NCBI GenBank assembly: GCA_004123355.1 | Contig: SCHM01000001.1 | Coordinates: 1,418,001-1,482,000 of the forward strand | From: Amphirosellinia nigrospora | Lineage: Eukaryota > Ascomycota > Sordariomycetes > Xylariales > Xylariaceae | Length of the DNA stretch: 64,000 nt | Direction: 5' to 3' | Shown: positions 1-12,516 of the stretch, piece by piece | Layout: each line of letters opens with the position of its first letter | How positions within the stretch are numbered: position 1 is the stretch's first letter | Program-made: the position numbers and the translations under genes | Notes under the pieces: model-generated | Database searches by the model: none | Told to the model about the DNA's origin: nothing | What the model saw: the letters and a program-made list of their open reading frames with translations, nothing else

Positions 1-345
1 TAAATAATAATAAATAAAATTATTTATTTTTTATTTTTTTATTATATATTAATTAAATTTTTATTATAATTATTTTTAATTAATATTATAAAATAAAATA
101 AATAATAAAAATAATTTTTTTTTTAGCGTAAAATTTATATTTATTTATACTATATTTAATATTTTATTATTTTTAGTCCGATATATATTTAAGCTTAAGT
201 TTATATTTTAATTAATTAATTTAAAAATTATAAATAAAATATTTAGCTAGTTATTTTAGTAAAAAAAATTTCCGGGCTTATAACCTACTAAAATAAAAAA
301 TATACAAGCGTACTATTTAGCTACTTAACTATATAATAAAGTAAG
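1..345. other. AT-saturated, RIP-like block
   Basis: Almost pure A/T with scattered TA-rich words and no open frame. The composition matches the interior of the ruined LTR element further right, so this is probably the right edge of another repeat mutated by RIP. No family can be named from what remains. Confidence 0.7.
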
Positions 346-419
346 TGGGATGACCTGTTTATATACACGATGGATGCCTTGTGCCCTTGTATAGTACCTG
401 TGGTGACTCCTTGACCTAG

Positions 420-1210
420 TATTACTTCAGCAATGACCACCCCCCTGGCCTGTTTTCAAACGAAGAACTCGAGGTTCTACGCCAGAAGACGACCGACATA
501 CCGGATGACTGGGTGTATCCCGATGAGGGAGCTGTTCGGAACGAGCCCTTTACTCTCGAGCATTTCACATTTCCAAGTGTGTCTAGGACAGAGAAGCTCG
601 AGACCGATCTTGACAGCATAACATCCCGGTTGAAGGGTCGCTGTACCCGACGAGGCATATCTGAGGACCCTGCGTATTCCCATATAAAACAATACTTTTG
701 GTTCACAAACGAGGCCCACTTTCCCACGGATCAGCAGTGGATTCTCCGAAATTTGACTACGAAGCAGATAGTTCGTTCTGACGCCATTGCCCTATCACCT
801 GCTTATATCAAGGGCCCTAGAATTCACGTCTTGGGGTTCGGCGAAGTTGTCATGTCGCGCATCTGCTGGTCAACATCCGACTGTGTCAGTATGAAGGATA
901 CAACTAATATCTCGAGGGGAGTATGGGCAGGTCACTGTTTTGATATTACTACACTTTCAAGACATGAGGTTGAGACCCACGGGGAGGAGTGGAGCGATGT
1001 GAGCGAAGAGGTTGCAAAAGAGATCGCCGGCATCTGGGAAAGCGAGTACGGCGCTAATTGGCGTGATATTTATTTGCAAGAGCTACCGGGCGTGGCACTA
1101 CTGACACCTTCATCCACGCTCTGGAGACCGAAGACGGAAACAAGAAGTATGCCTGCAACCCATACGACCTGGAGGATGGGGAGGTTTTAATGGCCAGCTC
1201 GATATGGTAG
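420..1210 (+). CDS. Conserved fungal protein, 5'-truncated
   Basis: A coding frame is open from about 420, reading YYFSNDHPPGLFSNEELEVL and onward with no ATG at its head. It continues through motifs typical of a large family of uncharacterised Pezizomycotina proteins (VLGFGEVVMSRICWS, GVWAGHCFDITTL, IAGIWESEYGANW). Near 1078 the frame appears to slip by one base in a CAAGAG context. The resumed frame runs RATGRGTTDTFIHALETEDG to a stop at 1208-1210. A TAG sits just upstream at 417-419, so the 5' end is either an intron acceptor (cctag) or has been lost into the RIP-like block. Function unknown. I am fairly sure this is a real gene body and unsure of its 5' end. Confidence 0.6.
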
Positions 1211-2353
1211 GCTAGGCTAGGTAATGAGATGCGCCACAGAGGAAGGGAGGCAGACCTCATACAGACCTCGGACAGATGCCGAACATGGACACGCATATCC
1301 TACTTCTCATATGTCAGATACAGAACGAGGGATAGGTAGAAAACAGGCCTCAGCGTCATGGTCTCTTAGGGACCTAGATTAATAAGACTTGTCCCCATCT
1401 GAGTGCTACTATCCTTGAGCGAATGTGACGCAAGCAGTGAAGCGCCGGTCATCTCAACTCCCGGTCCCAACTAACAACGGGGTAAGACTCAAAGGGGGTA
1501 GCACATCGTCAGGCAATAGGTGCAATGCCCGCACCGGCAACAAAAAGCCAGAAGCTTATTTCAGTTCTCTCTCCCACTAAAAAGCTGCATTGCGCTAGGT
1601 ACTTTGAGTTGGTGCCCCTTGACCTACCTCTTAATTCGCTTGCCTGTAACCATCTACTGTTGAGATCGCCTTGTCTGATACATCAGACCTACATCGTTTC
1701 TTAAGATGGCATCGTCGAGTCAGGAGGTCCTCCCCCGGGCCATGTGCTTCTAGCTCACTTACTTACTGACCTATAGGGTACCTAACCTGAGCGCGGCACG
1801 GGCCGCAATCAGACCGGCGAATAGATCGCAACCAGAATCCAAAATAAGTGGGGTAAACGGTGGGGTGCCAACGCCCGAGGAACAGATAACTTATAGAAGT
1901 AGTTACTTATTTGCGCTGATTTTAGTACGGTTAGAGCCAGAGCCGACAAGTAACTCAACTGATCGCTCAGAAGATGGAAGCTGACAACATGACGACCCGA
2001 GACGAAAACTCGAATGCACCCCAGCGGATCGTGCTGCAAACAAAAACACATCAAGTCCCGGGCGGTGATTATCACGAAAGATGCAGGAATATGCAGAATC
2101 TCCTTTGCCAACACCTCTGGAATCGAGACTTCGACTATGCGCAGGACCGCTGGGAAGAGTATGGGGCTGCCTTTGCCTACGAAGGTCGTCGCTGTTACTT
2201 CCTCCTTGATCACGGCCGATCTAGTAGTAATCAATGTTCCCGTCCTTTGGTACAAATGGACGGGCACTTCATTGTAAGCTTGATATGTAGCACCTTTGTT
2301 CGAATAGCAGTTGGTTCTAATGTTTACGTACTAGCAACTTTATAAAAGACCCT
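1211..2353. other. Gene-poor spacer
   Basis: No recognisable gene. Overlapping frames on both strands between about 1809 and 2345 are open, but I recognise no family in any of them and they conflict with one another. The interval is probably 3' flank plus eroded sequence. Confidence 0.4.
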
Positions 2354-2627
2354 ATGCCTGCCCAAATGCGTGCCAAACTCGAGCGCTACCCGTTCATTCC
2401 CCCAAAGCGAGAACGATCACAAGCCAAAGATCCGTCACCTCCAGATGCCGCGACAAGACGTCAGATGATTCGACATAGGCTCCGCTACAAGATGAAGATT
2501 CCACTTGTGGAGCTTGAGCTCTCTTGGAAATCCCGACCAGGCGGCGGCACTAAAGGCAGAGGTTGATCCAAGATTCTGGACGAGATCGATCGCCTTGCGC
2601 AGCGAAAATGCTAGGGTATCACTCTAG
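2354..2627 (+). pseudogene. Possible gene fragment, unknown
   Basis: An ATG frame rich in Lys, Arg and Pro (PPKRERSQAKDPSPPDAAT) runs to about 2566. A neighbouring frame then reads plausibly as NPDQAAALKAEVDPRFWTRS to a stop at 2625-2627. The switch suggests a frameshift inside one small gene. I do not recognise a family, and both frames could be chance. Confidence 0.25.
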
Positions 2628-2664
2628 TGATGGGACAAGTGCAGTGTTGATGGCATAGACCTAG

Positions 2665-2912
2665 CTACTTTTTGCTGCGCTTCTTGCGTCTTCTCTTACT
2701 CATCGTATCGGGGGCGTCGGCAAGTGTGCACAATTCTCGCACCTCTCGTCCATTTCTTCGGTATGGTGAATAACATGTGGTTGGTAGTTCTCACAATATT
2801 CCGAGCCTTTTTCATTTTCCCCAGGGTGCGCCTCACTCCAGTCCTCGCACGCATAATATGTTGCGAATGTCAAGTGCCCGCAGCTCCAATGTTTCCAAAC
2901 TTCCTCGCACAT
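2665..2912 (-). CDS. Small Cys-rich protein with basic tail
   Basis: The minus-strand frame starts MCEEVWKHWSCGHLTF and carries six Cys plus several His in about 65 residues (C2, C11, C22, C40, C57, C60). This resembles the many short metal-binding-like proteins of filamentous fungi. The open frame stops after CENCAHLPTPPIR. One added base just after CENCAH gives ADAPDTMSKRRRKKRSKK and a stop at 2665-2667, a nuclear-localisation-like basic tail. I prefer that longer form because single-base losses recur in this window. Specific function unknown. Confidence 0.45.
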
Positions 2913-3247
2913 GGTGATTGCGCTTACGGTTATGGAAACGCAGCTGGTTTGTATAAGTTAGATGAGTCTCCGTAGTGAGCATAGGTATTTCGCTTGCCTT
3001 ATATGTATAATGCAGTGCTCTAGGATTGCAAACCTTGGAGGGTTCGTTTCTTCTTATTTCATGTAATTCTCACCTGTCGTAGAGTAACTGGTAGAAACAG
3101 TCATATTTCACGAAAATATGTCGTTACGTGACCTTTATCTTGGTGAGCAATGTTGCCAGAAATGAACACCGACCGTACTCACCAAGAGCGTCTCTCCCGA
3201 GTACAAAGTGCCCATCGCTCGCACTAGAAAGACGAGCTTTCCACAAA
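2913..3247. other. Spacer before LTR element
   Basis: No gene seen. Composition is ordinary up to the insertion point at 3248. Confidence 0.4.
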
Positions 3248-3252
3248 GCAAG

Positions 3253-3397
3253 TGTCACGATCCACGCAAGGGTAGGGTGTAAATATCTGTTGTTGTACAG
3301 AGGACCAGTGAAGTTATCTCCGTGGGCTTTACGTGACTATATGGCTATATACGAGGAGTTTTTTTGTCTAACTGATCTCTGATCTTTATTTTTGGCA
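3253..3397 (-). repeat. 3' LTR of the gypsy element
   Basis: A 145 bp terminal repeat that begins TGTCACGATCC and ends TGGCA on the plus strand. It keeps near-normal GC while the interior beside it is almost pure A/T. Confidence 0.85.
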
Positions 3398-6300
3398 GTA
3401 TTTTTTTTTTATATTTTTTGTCCCGAATAAAGCTATTTTATAGTTTTGTTTATTATTTAAGGTTTTATATGTAGTGTTTTAATTAAAGTTATTAAAAGGG
3501 TTTATTTCCGAGTATTTTTGTTATTAGTTTAATAAGCAATTTGTTATTATATGGCTTATTTTTGCTATATTATTAAAGTAGGCCGGGTTTATTAAGGTTT
3601 ATAGAATAAAATTTTTATAAATAGTAGTTATATTTTTTTAAATTAGTAGTAGGTTATTAAGTAAGTTTATAATATTATTAATTTATTAGGTATTATAAAC
3701 TGTTTTGTTATAGTTTATTATTTAGGATTTTTGTATAATTATTTTTTTTCGGTATTTTTATTATTTTTTTTTATTAAAATTAAACTTTTATTTTTGTTTT
3801 TATTTTTTTATTTGTTTTATTTTAACTTAGTAGTTTTTTTACGGTAGCTAGTTAAAGTTAAAAGTAATAAAATATAAAAAATACGTTTAATAATAAGTGC
3901 TATAATTTTAAAGTATAAGTTTTTTATAATATTTTATAATTTAGTAAAAGTTTATTTATTTATTTTTTAGTTTTTTATTTTTTTAGTTTTATATATTTAT
4001 ATTTAATTATATTTATTAGTTTAATTAATATATAAATAAATTAGATTTATATTTATTAGCATATAATTGTTAATTTTTTTAAGTTATGTTTATATTAATT
4101 ATAAGTTTTTTAATATTAAGTTTATAGTTTTAGCGATTTTGTTTGTTTTATTAAGCTTTTTAATATTATATAATAATAAATTAAAGTTTTAAAGTATAAA
4201 TAGTTTTATATTAATTTTTAAATAATAATTATAGTTTATAAAAAAAAGTATTATTTTTATTAATAATAATTTATATTATTAATAATAAATTTAGCTAGTA
4301 GTAGTTAATTTATTTAGTTATTTTAATTTTTTAATATTATATTTAAATATTATTTAAAAGTTTAGTTAAATATTTTTGTTTGTTTATTTGTTTGCGGGTA
4401 ATGCTATAAACGGTTTTAGTATTAGGTTAAATTGTTTTAAAAATTGTTTTTAAAACTTTAAAACGAACTAGGTTTTTTTATTTAAAGTAATAATATTAAA
4501 AACGCTATAAAATAAATAAACTTATAATATAAAAACGTTAGTAAGTTTTTTATATTTAGTAATTTATATAGGATAAAATAGCGTATTTTAGTTAGTTAAT
4601 TTATTATTATTAGTATATTAGTTATTTTTATCCGTACTATATATATAAAAAAGTTTTAATATAATTTATTAATATATTAAACTATTTTTAATAAAGTATT
4701 AAAAAACTATATAGTAGTTTAATTATTAGTTTTTTAAATATTTTGCTTTTTTATATAAATAATACGCTTTTATATAAATAATAGTATTTTTATAAATATT
4801 TAATTATTAATATATTTATATTATAATTTTAGTTATTTTTTTTTATTTTAATATTTAATTAAATATATTATACGATTTATTAAAGCTTATATTTTAAAAT
4901 AATTAATTTTAAGTAAGAATAAACGTTTATTAAAATATATTTTTTATTAAAGATTTAATATTTTATAAATAAAATATTTATATTTTTTTAAAGGTTTTAT
5001 TTACGATAATTTTATAAAAAATAGTTTATAATAATATTATTATTAAAAAAAGTTATAAATATTATCGATTAATTTATTAATATAATTATATATTATAATA
5101 AAATATATATTTTTAGAATAACGTTAAATAATATTGTTTTTGTTAATTTTTTATTCAGGAATAATTATTATATTTTTAAGGCTATTTTATTGTTTATTAT
5201 ATTTTTTTTCGTAAAAAAATCGTTAGGTTATTAATTTAATATATTTAGCTATATAGTTTTTAATTTTAGCTTATAAATAATTTAAAAATTAAATTAGCTA
5301 AAAAACTTAGATTATTTAGTTTTTTTTAGCTTAAGTTTTAATAGTTATAAAATATTAAAAGTTTTATAGTTTATGAATATTTAAATAAGGTTTTTAATGC
5401 TTTAAAGTTTAGGCTTTTATTTTTTAAATATTTTAATAATATTTAATAATTTTTTATTATAGATTTTATAATTAAATTTAATTATTTATGTTTTACGGAA
5501 AAATAAGCTATAAAATAGAGTATTTTTTTTTATTAAATTATAATAGTATTTTTTTATAGCTTAGTTTAATATATTAGTTTTATTATAGTTTTTTTTTATA
5601 GATTAAAATATTATAATTAGTACGGTTATAAAAACATTTTTAAATGTTTAGAATATAAATATATTTTTTTTTTATTTTATTTAAAGTTTTTGCTAAAAAG
5701 TTAATAAAAAGCCTAGCGATTTTTAAAAAGTTTTTAATAAACTTTTTATAATAGTTAGTAAAGCTTAAAAACTTTTAGAAGTTTTTAGTATTAAAGTTAA
5801 TTAGTATTTTTTTAATTTTAATATTTTTATTTTAGTTTTATTTATAAAATACTTTTAGTAGAAATTATAAAGCCGAAATATTTAATATAAGTAGTATAAA
5901 TTTATATTTATTAATATTAATTTATAGTTTGATTTTTTTAAAGCTATTAATATTTTTTTTATATTTTATATTTTTTTTTAGTTTTTAAATATATAAATAC
6001 GTTATTTAAATAAACTAATATAAATTTTTAAAAAATTTATATAAATATTATTAATATAACGCTAAAACGTATTTAAAGTATTATATAAGCCGAAAAAAAT
6101 AATTATATTTTATATAAACCGAATTTTATAATAAAAGCGGTTTTTTATTTATTTTTTTTAATTATATAGATTTTATTAAACGTTATAATAATATTTATTT
6201 TTATAAAGATTTTTAAGCTAAATAATATATTTAACGTTTTATAAATTAGTAATAATAAATAACGGTTTTTAATTATAACGTTGTTTAAGCTTTTATAATT

Positions 6301-9300
6301 TATATGATTTGTATGCTTTTGCTAGGTTTTTTAGCGAATAAAAAGGGCGCTAATATAGCGATTTAAAAAGTTTAATAAATTTTTTTTTAAATTTTTATTT
6401 AAAAACTTTTTAATAATTTAAGTTTTTATTAAAATAGCGGTTTATTTTTATAACTAAATAAGTTTTTTTTTTTTATATTTAATTTTATAGTTATAAATAT
6501 AATATAGAAATAGTTTTATAGCTTTAAATAATAAAACGCTTTAATTAAATTATAATTTTATAAAATAGTTTTATTTTAATGTTTTTAAAATATAGTAGTT
6601 TATTTTTTATATATTTATTAATATTTTTTTACGCTATTTATTAAAAAAATATTTATTATATATATTATTAATAAAGCTATAATATTTTAGGTTTAATTTT
6701 TATTTATATTTTTTTTATTGTTTTTTTATTAAAATAGCGCGTATATTTAAATTAAATATATTTAGTATTTTAAGCGCTAAAAGGTCGAAATATTAGAAGT
6801 TTTATATAATAAAATAAAATATAGTTATGTTTTATTATTTATAAAATATAATAAAACTTATGGCTAATAGTATATATATGTTTTTTTTTTTGTTAAATAT
6901 ATTTTAGATTAATATTATTTATTTTTATATTAAGAAATAATATTTTGGTTTGTTTTTTTTTAAGCTAAAAATATAAATTGCGTATATTTGCGTATATATA
7001 TTTTTAATATAAATATAAAAATATTATTAGCTTAGTTTATATAAAAGTTATATTTTCGAAGCTAAAATATTTAATTATTATAATATATTTTTTTTGTATA
7101 GTTAATAATATAATAATATGTTTTTATATTTTTTAATAATAAATATAATTTTTATAAATTGTATAATATTATTAATATGTTTTTTGTTTATAAAGCGTAA
7201 TTTTTTAATATATTAAATATTAAAATGTTATAATTTATTTTATATATTTTTTATTTATTTAAAAAAATAATTATTATATATTTTAAGTTTAGTAGCGCGG
7301 TTATTTTTGCTATTTTATTATTTTAAAATATTATTATTTCGAAAAAAACGAATATTTAATTATTTACGCCGAACTTAAATAAATAATTTATATATAGCTT
7401 TAGTTAAAATTTAAGCTAAAGCTTATATTTTTAAATAATTATTATTATTTTTATATTAATAAAATTGTTTGATTTTTAAAACGTATTGTTTTTTTTTAAG
7501 TTATTTATTGTAGTTATATATAAAAAGTTAGTATTTTTATATAAGCGTGTTTTTTATTTAGTAAAATTGTTCGTAAAAAAAGCTAATTTATAAAAAAAGG
7601 CTAAATTATAATTAGTAATATTAAAACCGGTTTTAAAAACTAATAACTTTATTTTAGGTTTTAATATATTAGTTTTTAATACTTTTAATTATATGTATTT
7701 TTTTTTTATATATTTATTTTTTATATTTTAGCTATTTATAATATAAGTATAATTTTTTATAATTTATTATTATTTTTTATAGTTAATAATTGTTATATTA
7801 TTATTGTTATATATTTGTTTTTATAGAAAGTTGGTTTATAGTTTATAAATTAAATAGTTAAAAAAGCGGTGTGTTAAAAGATTGCTAGGATATGCTTAAA
7901 ATATTAGGTAGCAGTCTTACTATTTAGCTTGTTATTTAGCTAGGGCTAGTAATTTTTTCCGAAGTAATTTTTATAGTATTTAAGGTTTAAAATATTTTTT
8001 GTTAATAATTGAAAAAAAGCTATTTACCCGTTAAATTATTTATAGCTAGTTTAGATATATATTTATAATTATTGTTTATAGTTTTTAATTTTTTTTAGCT
8101 TTAAAATTTTTACGAAATTGTTTATACGAAAGTTTTTGTTAGCTATATAAAATTAGCGAAAAATATATTAAAAGATTAATTTTTTTAAAATAGTTTGTTT
8201 ATTTTTTTATTAGTATAAGCGATTTTATTAATTATATTATAGGTTTTTTTTAAGTTTTTAAATAGGTTTTTAATTATATATTATATTTAATTAGTATTAT
8301 TTTTAAATTTTTTATAAACTTATATAAAATATAGTTTAATTATTAATTATATTAAGTTTTTAAGTTTTAATATAATATATAAAATTTAATTATAATTTAT
8401 AAAGTATTTTTTTTTTTTATATAGTTTTAGTTTATATATTGTTTTTTAAGCGTAAAACTAAGTTTAGCGTTAGTTTTAGTTTTTTTTTTATTATCGAACT
8501 TAATTAAATTGTTAATTTTAGCTATTTTAATATTAAATAGTTATATTTTTTAAATATTTAGATTTTGTTTAATATTTTAGCGAAGTTTTATATTAAAGCA
8601 GCGATCTAGTTTGTTTTTATTATTATATTATTATATATTTATACTAGTTTTTAATTTTACGCGGTAAATTAGCTTTTATAACAAAGAAAAACATATATAA
8701 TTAAGTATTAGCTATACTATTTAAATATATAGCTGCTAAAAGTAAGGTAAAATTATTATTTATGTTTTTTTTAAAAAATAATTAAAGTAATTTAAAATAT
8801 TTATTATTTAAAAAAAGTTTAATATTAATAATATTATAAATATAATATTTTAAAAATAAATTAAAAAAATATATAATATAATTTAAAGTTTTAAATAAAA
8901 ATTAAAAATGCTAATAATTATAATAATGTTTTTAATTTATAATTAATTTATAGTTTATAAAAACTAATATATTTAAATATAATTAATAATTTTTGCTGCG
9001 GCGAGCTTTATTATTAAAAATACGTAAAAAAATAAAGTTAGTTTTATTTTAAAAGTTTTATATAATGTTTTTTTATTTTTATTTTTATTTTAGTAGTATT
9101 TTTATATAAAAGGTTTTTTTTTTAAAAGTTTAAGCTTTTTTTTTTTGTTTTTAATAATTTTATAATAATAACGTATATTAATTTAATAATATATAGCTAA
9201 TAATTAAAAATAATATATATTTTATAGTGTTTATTTTTAAAACTTTATAAGTTAAATATTTTAGCGATTAATATTTATATAAAAAACTTATATTTTTATT

Positions 9301-9371
9301 AGCTAACTAATAACAGTAATAAATAATAATAATAAGGGCGATAAAAAAGTTTTTTTTTATAAATAACAAAC

Positions 9372-9515
9372 TATTATAATTTACGCAAAGGTAGGGTATA
9401 AATATTATTATTGTACAAAGGACTAGTAAAGTTATTTCCGTGGGCTTTATATGACCATATGGCTATATACGAGGAGTCTCTTTGTTTAACTGATCTCTGA
9501 TCCTTGTTCCTGGTA
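9372..9515 (-). repeat. 5' LTR of the gypsy element
   Basis: A 144 bp copy of the repeat at 3253-3397. The shared block includes the words CCGTGGGCTTTA and ATATGGCTATATACGAGGAG. It lies upstream of the minus-strand pol remnant, so it is the 5' LTR. Confidence 0.85.
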
Positions 9516-9765
9516 GTAAGCCACCGATCACCAACACAGAAAACATATGCTCAAACTCGTCCAATCCTCTCAAATCCAGAATGAAGTTATAAGTTTCTCT
9601 TGCTATTGCGCTTCCTCTCTGCTCTGTCTGGCACCTTTAACTTTACCGCTAATTCTCGAAGCCATTTCCTTCCTGCCTTAGCAACTTTCAGAGCACCACA
9701 CTCCCTTTCTGGGACGTGATGATGTCTCGAAGCTTCTGTCACATCCCCAGTTCATGCTGCAAACA

Positions 9766-10078
9766 GTGTCACAAGGGCCCAGATAGAGGGCTTGGAATTG
9801 GTTCAATTTGATTGATAAGCAACTATGGTGCCAAAGGGGCCATATAGATCTAAGTTCCCCATTCCCTCGAAGGGAGGATTCGTGCCCTTTCATGCTCAGA
9901 ATTCTCCCTTCTTTCCTACAGCTTCGCGGACCTTCACGGGACCGAAAATTGAGACCTGTGTAGCCGGGAACTGAATGTCTCGGTATTCTAGTTCAACTTC
10001 GGCATCTGCTTGAGACTCACGATGGCTTCGTACGACTGCTTTGTGGCAGTCCGCGTGGCACTGTGTTGCGCACTCGGC
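9766..10078 (+). repeat. Dispersed repeat, copy A
   Basis: About 310 bp alignable, with indels, to 52512-52868 in the same orientation. Shared landmarks are CAGATAGAGGGCTT, GCAACTATGGTGCCAAAGG, GGCCATATAGATCT and ACTCACGAT. Homology begins at GTGTCA and ends near GCACTC in both copies. Family unknown; I found no clear terminal inverted repeat or target duplication. Confidence 0.7.
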
Positions 10079-10433
10079 CAGATCCGTCTGACAAACAGCG
10101 ATAACTGACTCCGGGTGTTGTAGTGCAAGAACCTGGCGAATAAAAATGTCGCCTCATCCATGCATTGGGATGCTGGAGCTCTTAATTGCGAAATCGTACT
10201 ATACAACAATGATGATTACAAGGAGCAGGGTGGAATTCTTGGGCGCAGCAGGGGGATTGGAATCTTCCACAATTTTCGTCTGGTGCCCAAGACAAGACGA
10301 ACTCTTACAAGATCAATTGTTAGGCTCTTTACTGGAGGATAAGGAACAAGTCACTTGCGTAGTACTGTTCTCATTTGTAAAAAAATCATGGATATCTTGG
10401 CGATGGCGTTCATATTCTCTGATACGCAGCTAA

Positions 10434-10465
10434 CTCCACGCCGATGCGTATCGTACGGCGTGGAG
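10434..10465. other. Perfect 10 bp hairpin
   Basis: CTCCACGCCG and CGGCGTGGAG flank a 12-base loop. No T-run follows. There is no linked gene, so no role is assigned. Confidence 0.5.
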
Positions 10466-11560
10466 ACTAGATACCAAATATTACGAGAATTTTTGGTTTG
10501 AACTGCTTCCATTTTAAATGAATATTGAAACTAGGCAACTGATTTACAAAGGGCTTACGAGCAAGGATGTGACAACTACCAATGCGGAAGTACCTCCGCA
10601 AGCCAAGTCCGCGGCTCCGGCCAAGACATGGCACATTCGAGAAAACAACGGTTGTTTAGGTAGAAGTTTCGTGCGTTGGCCCCGGTAGGTACCTTGTGAA
10701 GCACAGCGGCTACCATAGTCACTGGGAAAGGCGATACATAAAATCCGGGGTATAGTTCATGGACAGACATCTAACCCCTCATCTACAAGGAGCTAGTGAT
10801 ATTTGATCAGATGGCGAGGAGATACTATGCGAGGGAATGTAGGTCAACTGATGATAGATAGGCTATTCAAGCTGTTTCTAGAACAATAAACTTATTTATT
10901 GGCGCCAAGACTGCGAAAAAGAAATGGTTCATTCAGCCGTAGCTTATTTCGATGTCAGCGGCTATGTGATGGTAATGTTCAGCAGCCTTTATCATAAACA
11001 CATTCATATGTCAGACCAGTTAATGCTACGTTATTACTCCATCCTAAACTAAGAGCTGAAATCTTTTTAAGAAATGATTCGTCGAGAGATTCTAGTTGGA
11101 TGACTGCACGACTTAGCACACTGTGGAACTATAGTCATTGCAACCAATGCATTATATTTCCCTTCGTTAATTCTCCTGATAGCTTACTATGGAAGGCATT
11201 AATACCCTTTAAGGTCATGTATAGTGAACCTTGTATGGACAGTGTGTAAAAGGAATAACTGCTGGTTTGGCGACGTACGTCGGCTGCATATAAACAACAT
11301 GGTTTTTAACCCGCTGCAGAACATGGTTTATTATAGACGGGAATTAGGATCCAATGAAACAGGGCTATAATGAGATAGGGAAGAAAATGCGAACTTGAAG
11401 AAGGGAATCTAAGTTTGTTGGCTATCAGATCCATCAAGACTAGAATGCGAACTAGAAGTACATAAGGCCCGTGAGACCACCGAGCATTACAATTAAATCG
11501 ACTCTTCACTCAACTCGTTTCTACTCCTACATTGAAAACACTATAACAAAACATCTCACA

Positions 11561-12128
11561 ATGCTCGCCAAATTGTGCACTGTGGCTGCCATGGCCTCTG
11601 CCATTTTCTCTGTATCTGCATCTCCTCTACAGGCGGAGAAAGACCTGGAGCATGCTGCAACGGCAAACTCCAGCGTCCTAGCCAAAAGATCCGACTATCG
11701 TTGGCGCTTCTGTACATTTCGCTCGGCCTTTTTTCTAACTTGCAAGGGGCTAACACCAGCACAGATAGCAACGGTGGCTGTGACCACAATTCTCCGGCCA
11801 GCTCCACTTACCCACCGATTGATTTCCCACCGTAAGTATACCAATCTACGACGTTTGTTTACCACGATACTTACTAAATTCCCTTTTTTTCTAGTTACGA
11901 TGGCGACTTTGGCACTTGCTATAGTGCACCAACAGGGGTAAACTGGAACCGAGTCGAGACTTCTTTCACCCTCGGTGCAAATGGGCCTTGTAGGTTTTCT
12001 TTGGTCCTAACCCCCCATTCCCAGCGTTTCAAATTGCAATTTGAAGGAATCTAATAATTTGATCACTAGACGCCATCGTAACCTATTGCAACATTAACTG
12101 CTTCGACGGAGCATCCCCCCGCAGCTGA
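11561..12128 (+). CDS. Small secreted six-cysteine protein
   Basis: The ATG at 11561 opens a signal peptide (MLAKLCTVAAMASAIFSVSA), then a propeptide ending in a Kex2-type LAKR at residues 40-43. The mature part has about 100 residues with six Cys, in the contexts RFC, LTC, GGC, GTC, TYC and INC. Three exons are supported by GT-AG introns at 11832-11894 and 11990-12069; the last exon ends FDGASPRS at 12126-12128. Exon 1 needs one extra base in the GGGG run near 11749 to join the two frames, which fits the window-wide homopolymer pattern. A 35-base intron would also join them but is implausibly short. Size, secretion signal and even Cys number fit a candidate effector or antimicrobial-type protein. 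No family is recognised. Confidence 0.7.
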
Positions 12129-12180
12129 ATAACTACTGCTTCGTACCCCTCCCGGGTATGTCTAGTTTCACTACAAAATG

Positions 12181-12516
12181 TAGGGTTTGGACTTTTTACC
12201 CAAAACCCAATAACCCACCACCCATAAAAACCCAAGTGGGTGCCATGGGTAAAAAAAACCCATGGGTATTAAAAAACCCATGGGTATTAAAAACCCATAA
12301 AACCAATATTGTTTAAAAGAATATAAAGCAAAAGAATTATTTCTTAGATCTTAGATTAGTACAAAAGATTAGTACATTTTTTTTGCTGCTAAATTTTATA
12401 TGCGTGGGTTTTTTTCCGTGGGTATTACCCATTCAAAAAACCCATGGTTTTTTTGGGTACCCACGAAAACCCATGGGTTTCCATGGGTACCCATGGGTAC
12501 CCATTTCCGAACCCTA
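12181..12516. mobile_element. hAT-type MITE, 336 bp
   Basis: The 8 bp duplication ACAAAATG flanks both ends (12173-12180 and 12517-12524). Terminal inverted repeats are TAGGGTTTGGA on the left and TAGGGTTCGGA on the right, as seen from outside. Inside both ends lie many copies of ACCCATGGGT and related GGGTACCC words, a typical subterminal array for transposase binding. The core has no coding capacity. The 8 bp duplication and TAGGG ends point to the hAT superfamily. The TSD is perfect and one TIR mismatch is seen, so the insertion is fairly young. It sits 52 bp past the stop of the secreted-protein gene. Confidence 0.85.

Larger units (their letters stand above)
3253..9515 (-). mobile_element. 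Ty3/gypsy LTR retrotransposon fossil, RIP-ruined
   Basis: The element is bounded by direct repeats at 3253-3397 and 9372-9515 in TG...CA form. It is flanked by a 5 bp duplication, gcaag (3248-3252) and gtaag (9516-9520). The 6 kb interior is almost entirely A/T, as expected after RIP. On the minus strand around 5697-5780 the translation still resembles the Ty3/gypsy reverse-transcriptase stretch that reads NYYRRFIKNFSKIA in living copies. The coding strand is therefore minus, and the 9372-9515 LTR is the 5' one. Breaks are too many to count and no long frame survives. LTR differences are mostly of the C-to-T type, so they cannot be used as a clock. It is old enough to have been through RIP, and its insertion signature is still readable. 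Confidence 0.85.
9516..11560. other. Gene-poor interval with dispersed repeat
   Basis: About 2 kb with normal GC and no frame I recognise. It holds one copy of a dispersed repeat (9766-10078) and a hairpin (10434-10465). The last few hundred bases are probably the promoter and 5' UTR of the secreted-protein gene that starts at 11561. Confidence 0.5.

Noticed and set aside
1809-2345. Long overlapping open frames on both strands
   Set aside because: The frames conflict, none has a recognisable domain and no splice structure supports any of them.
3398-9371. Possible AT-rich genes or mitochondrial insert
   Set aside because: LTRs, target duplication and a gypsy reverse-transcriptase trace show a RIP-ruined retrotransposon, not mitochondrial DNA.
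10146-10433. 95-codon plus-strand ORF
   Set aside because: Two overlapping frames are open here, neither resembles a known protein, and the stretch is flanked by a repeat and a hairpin.
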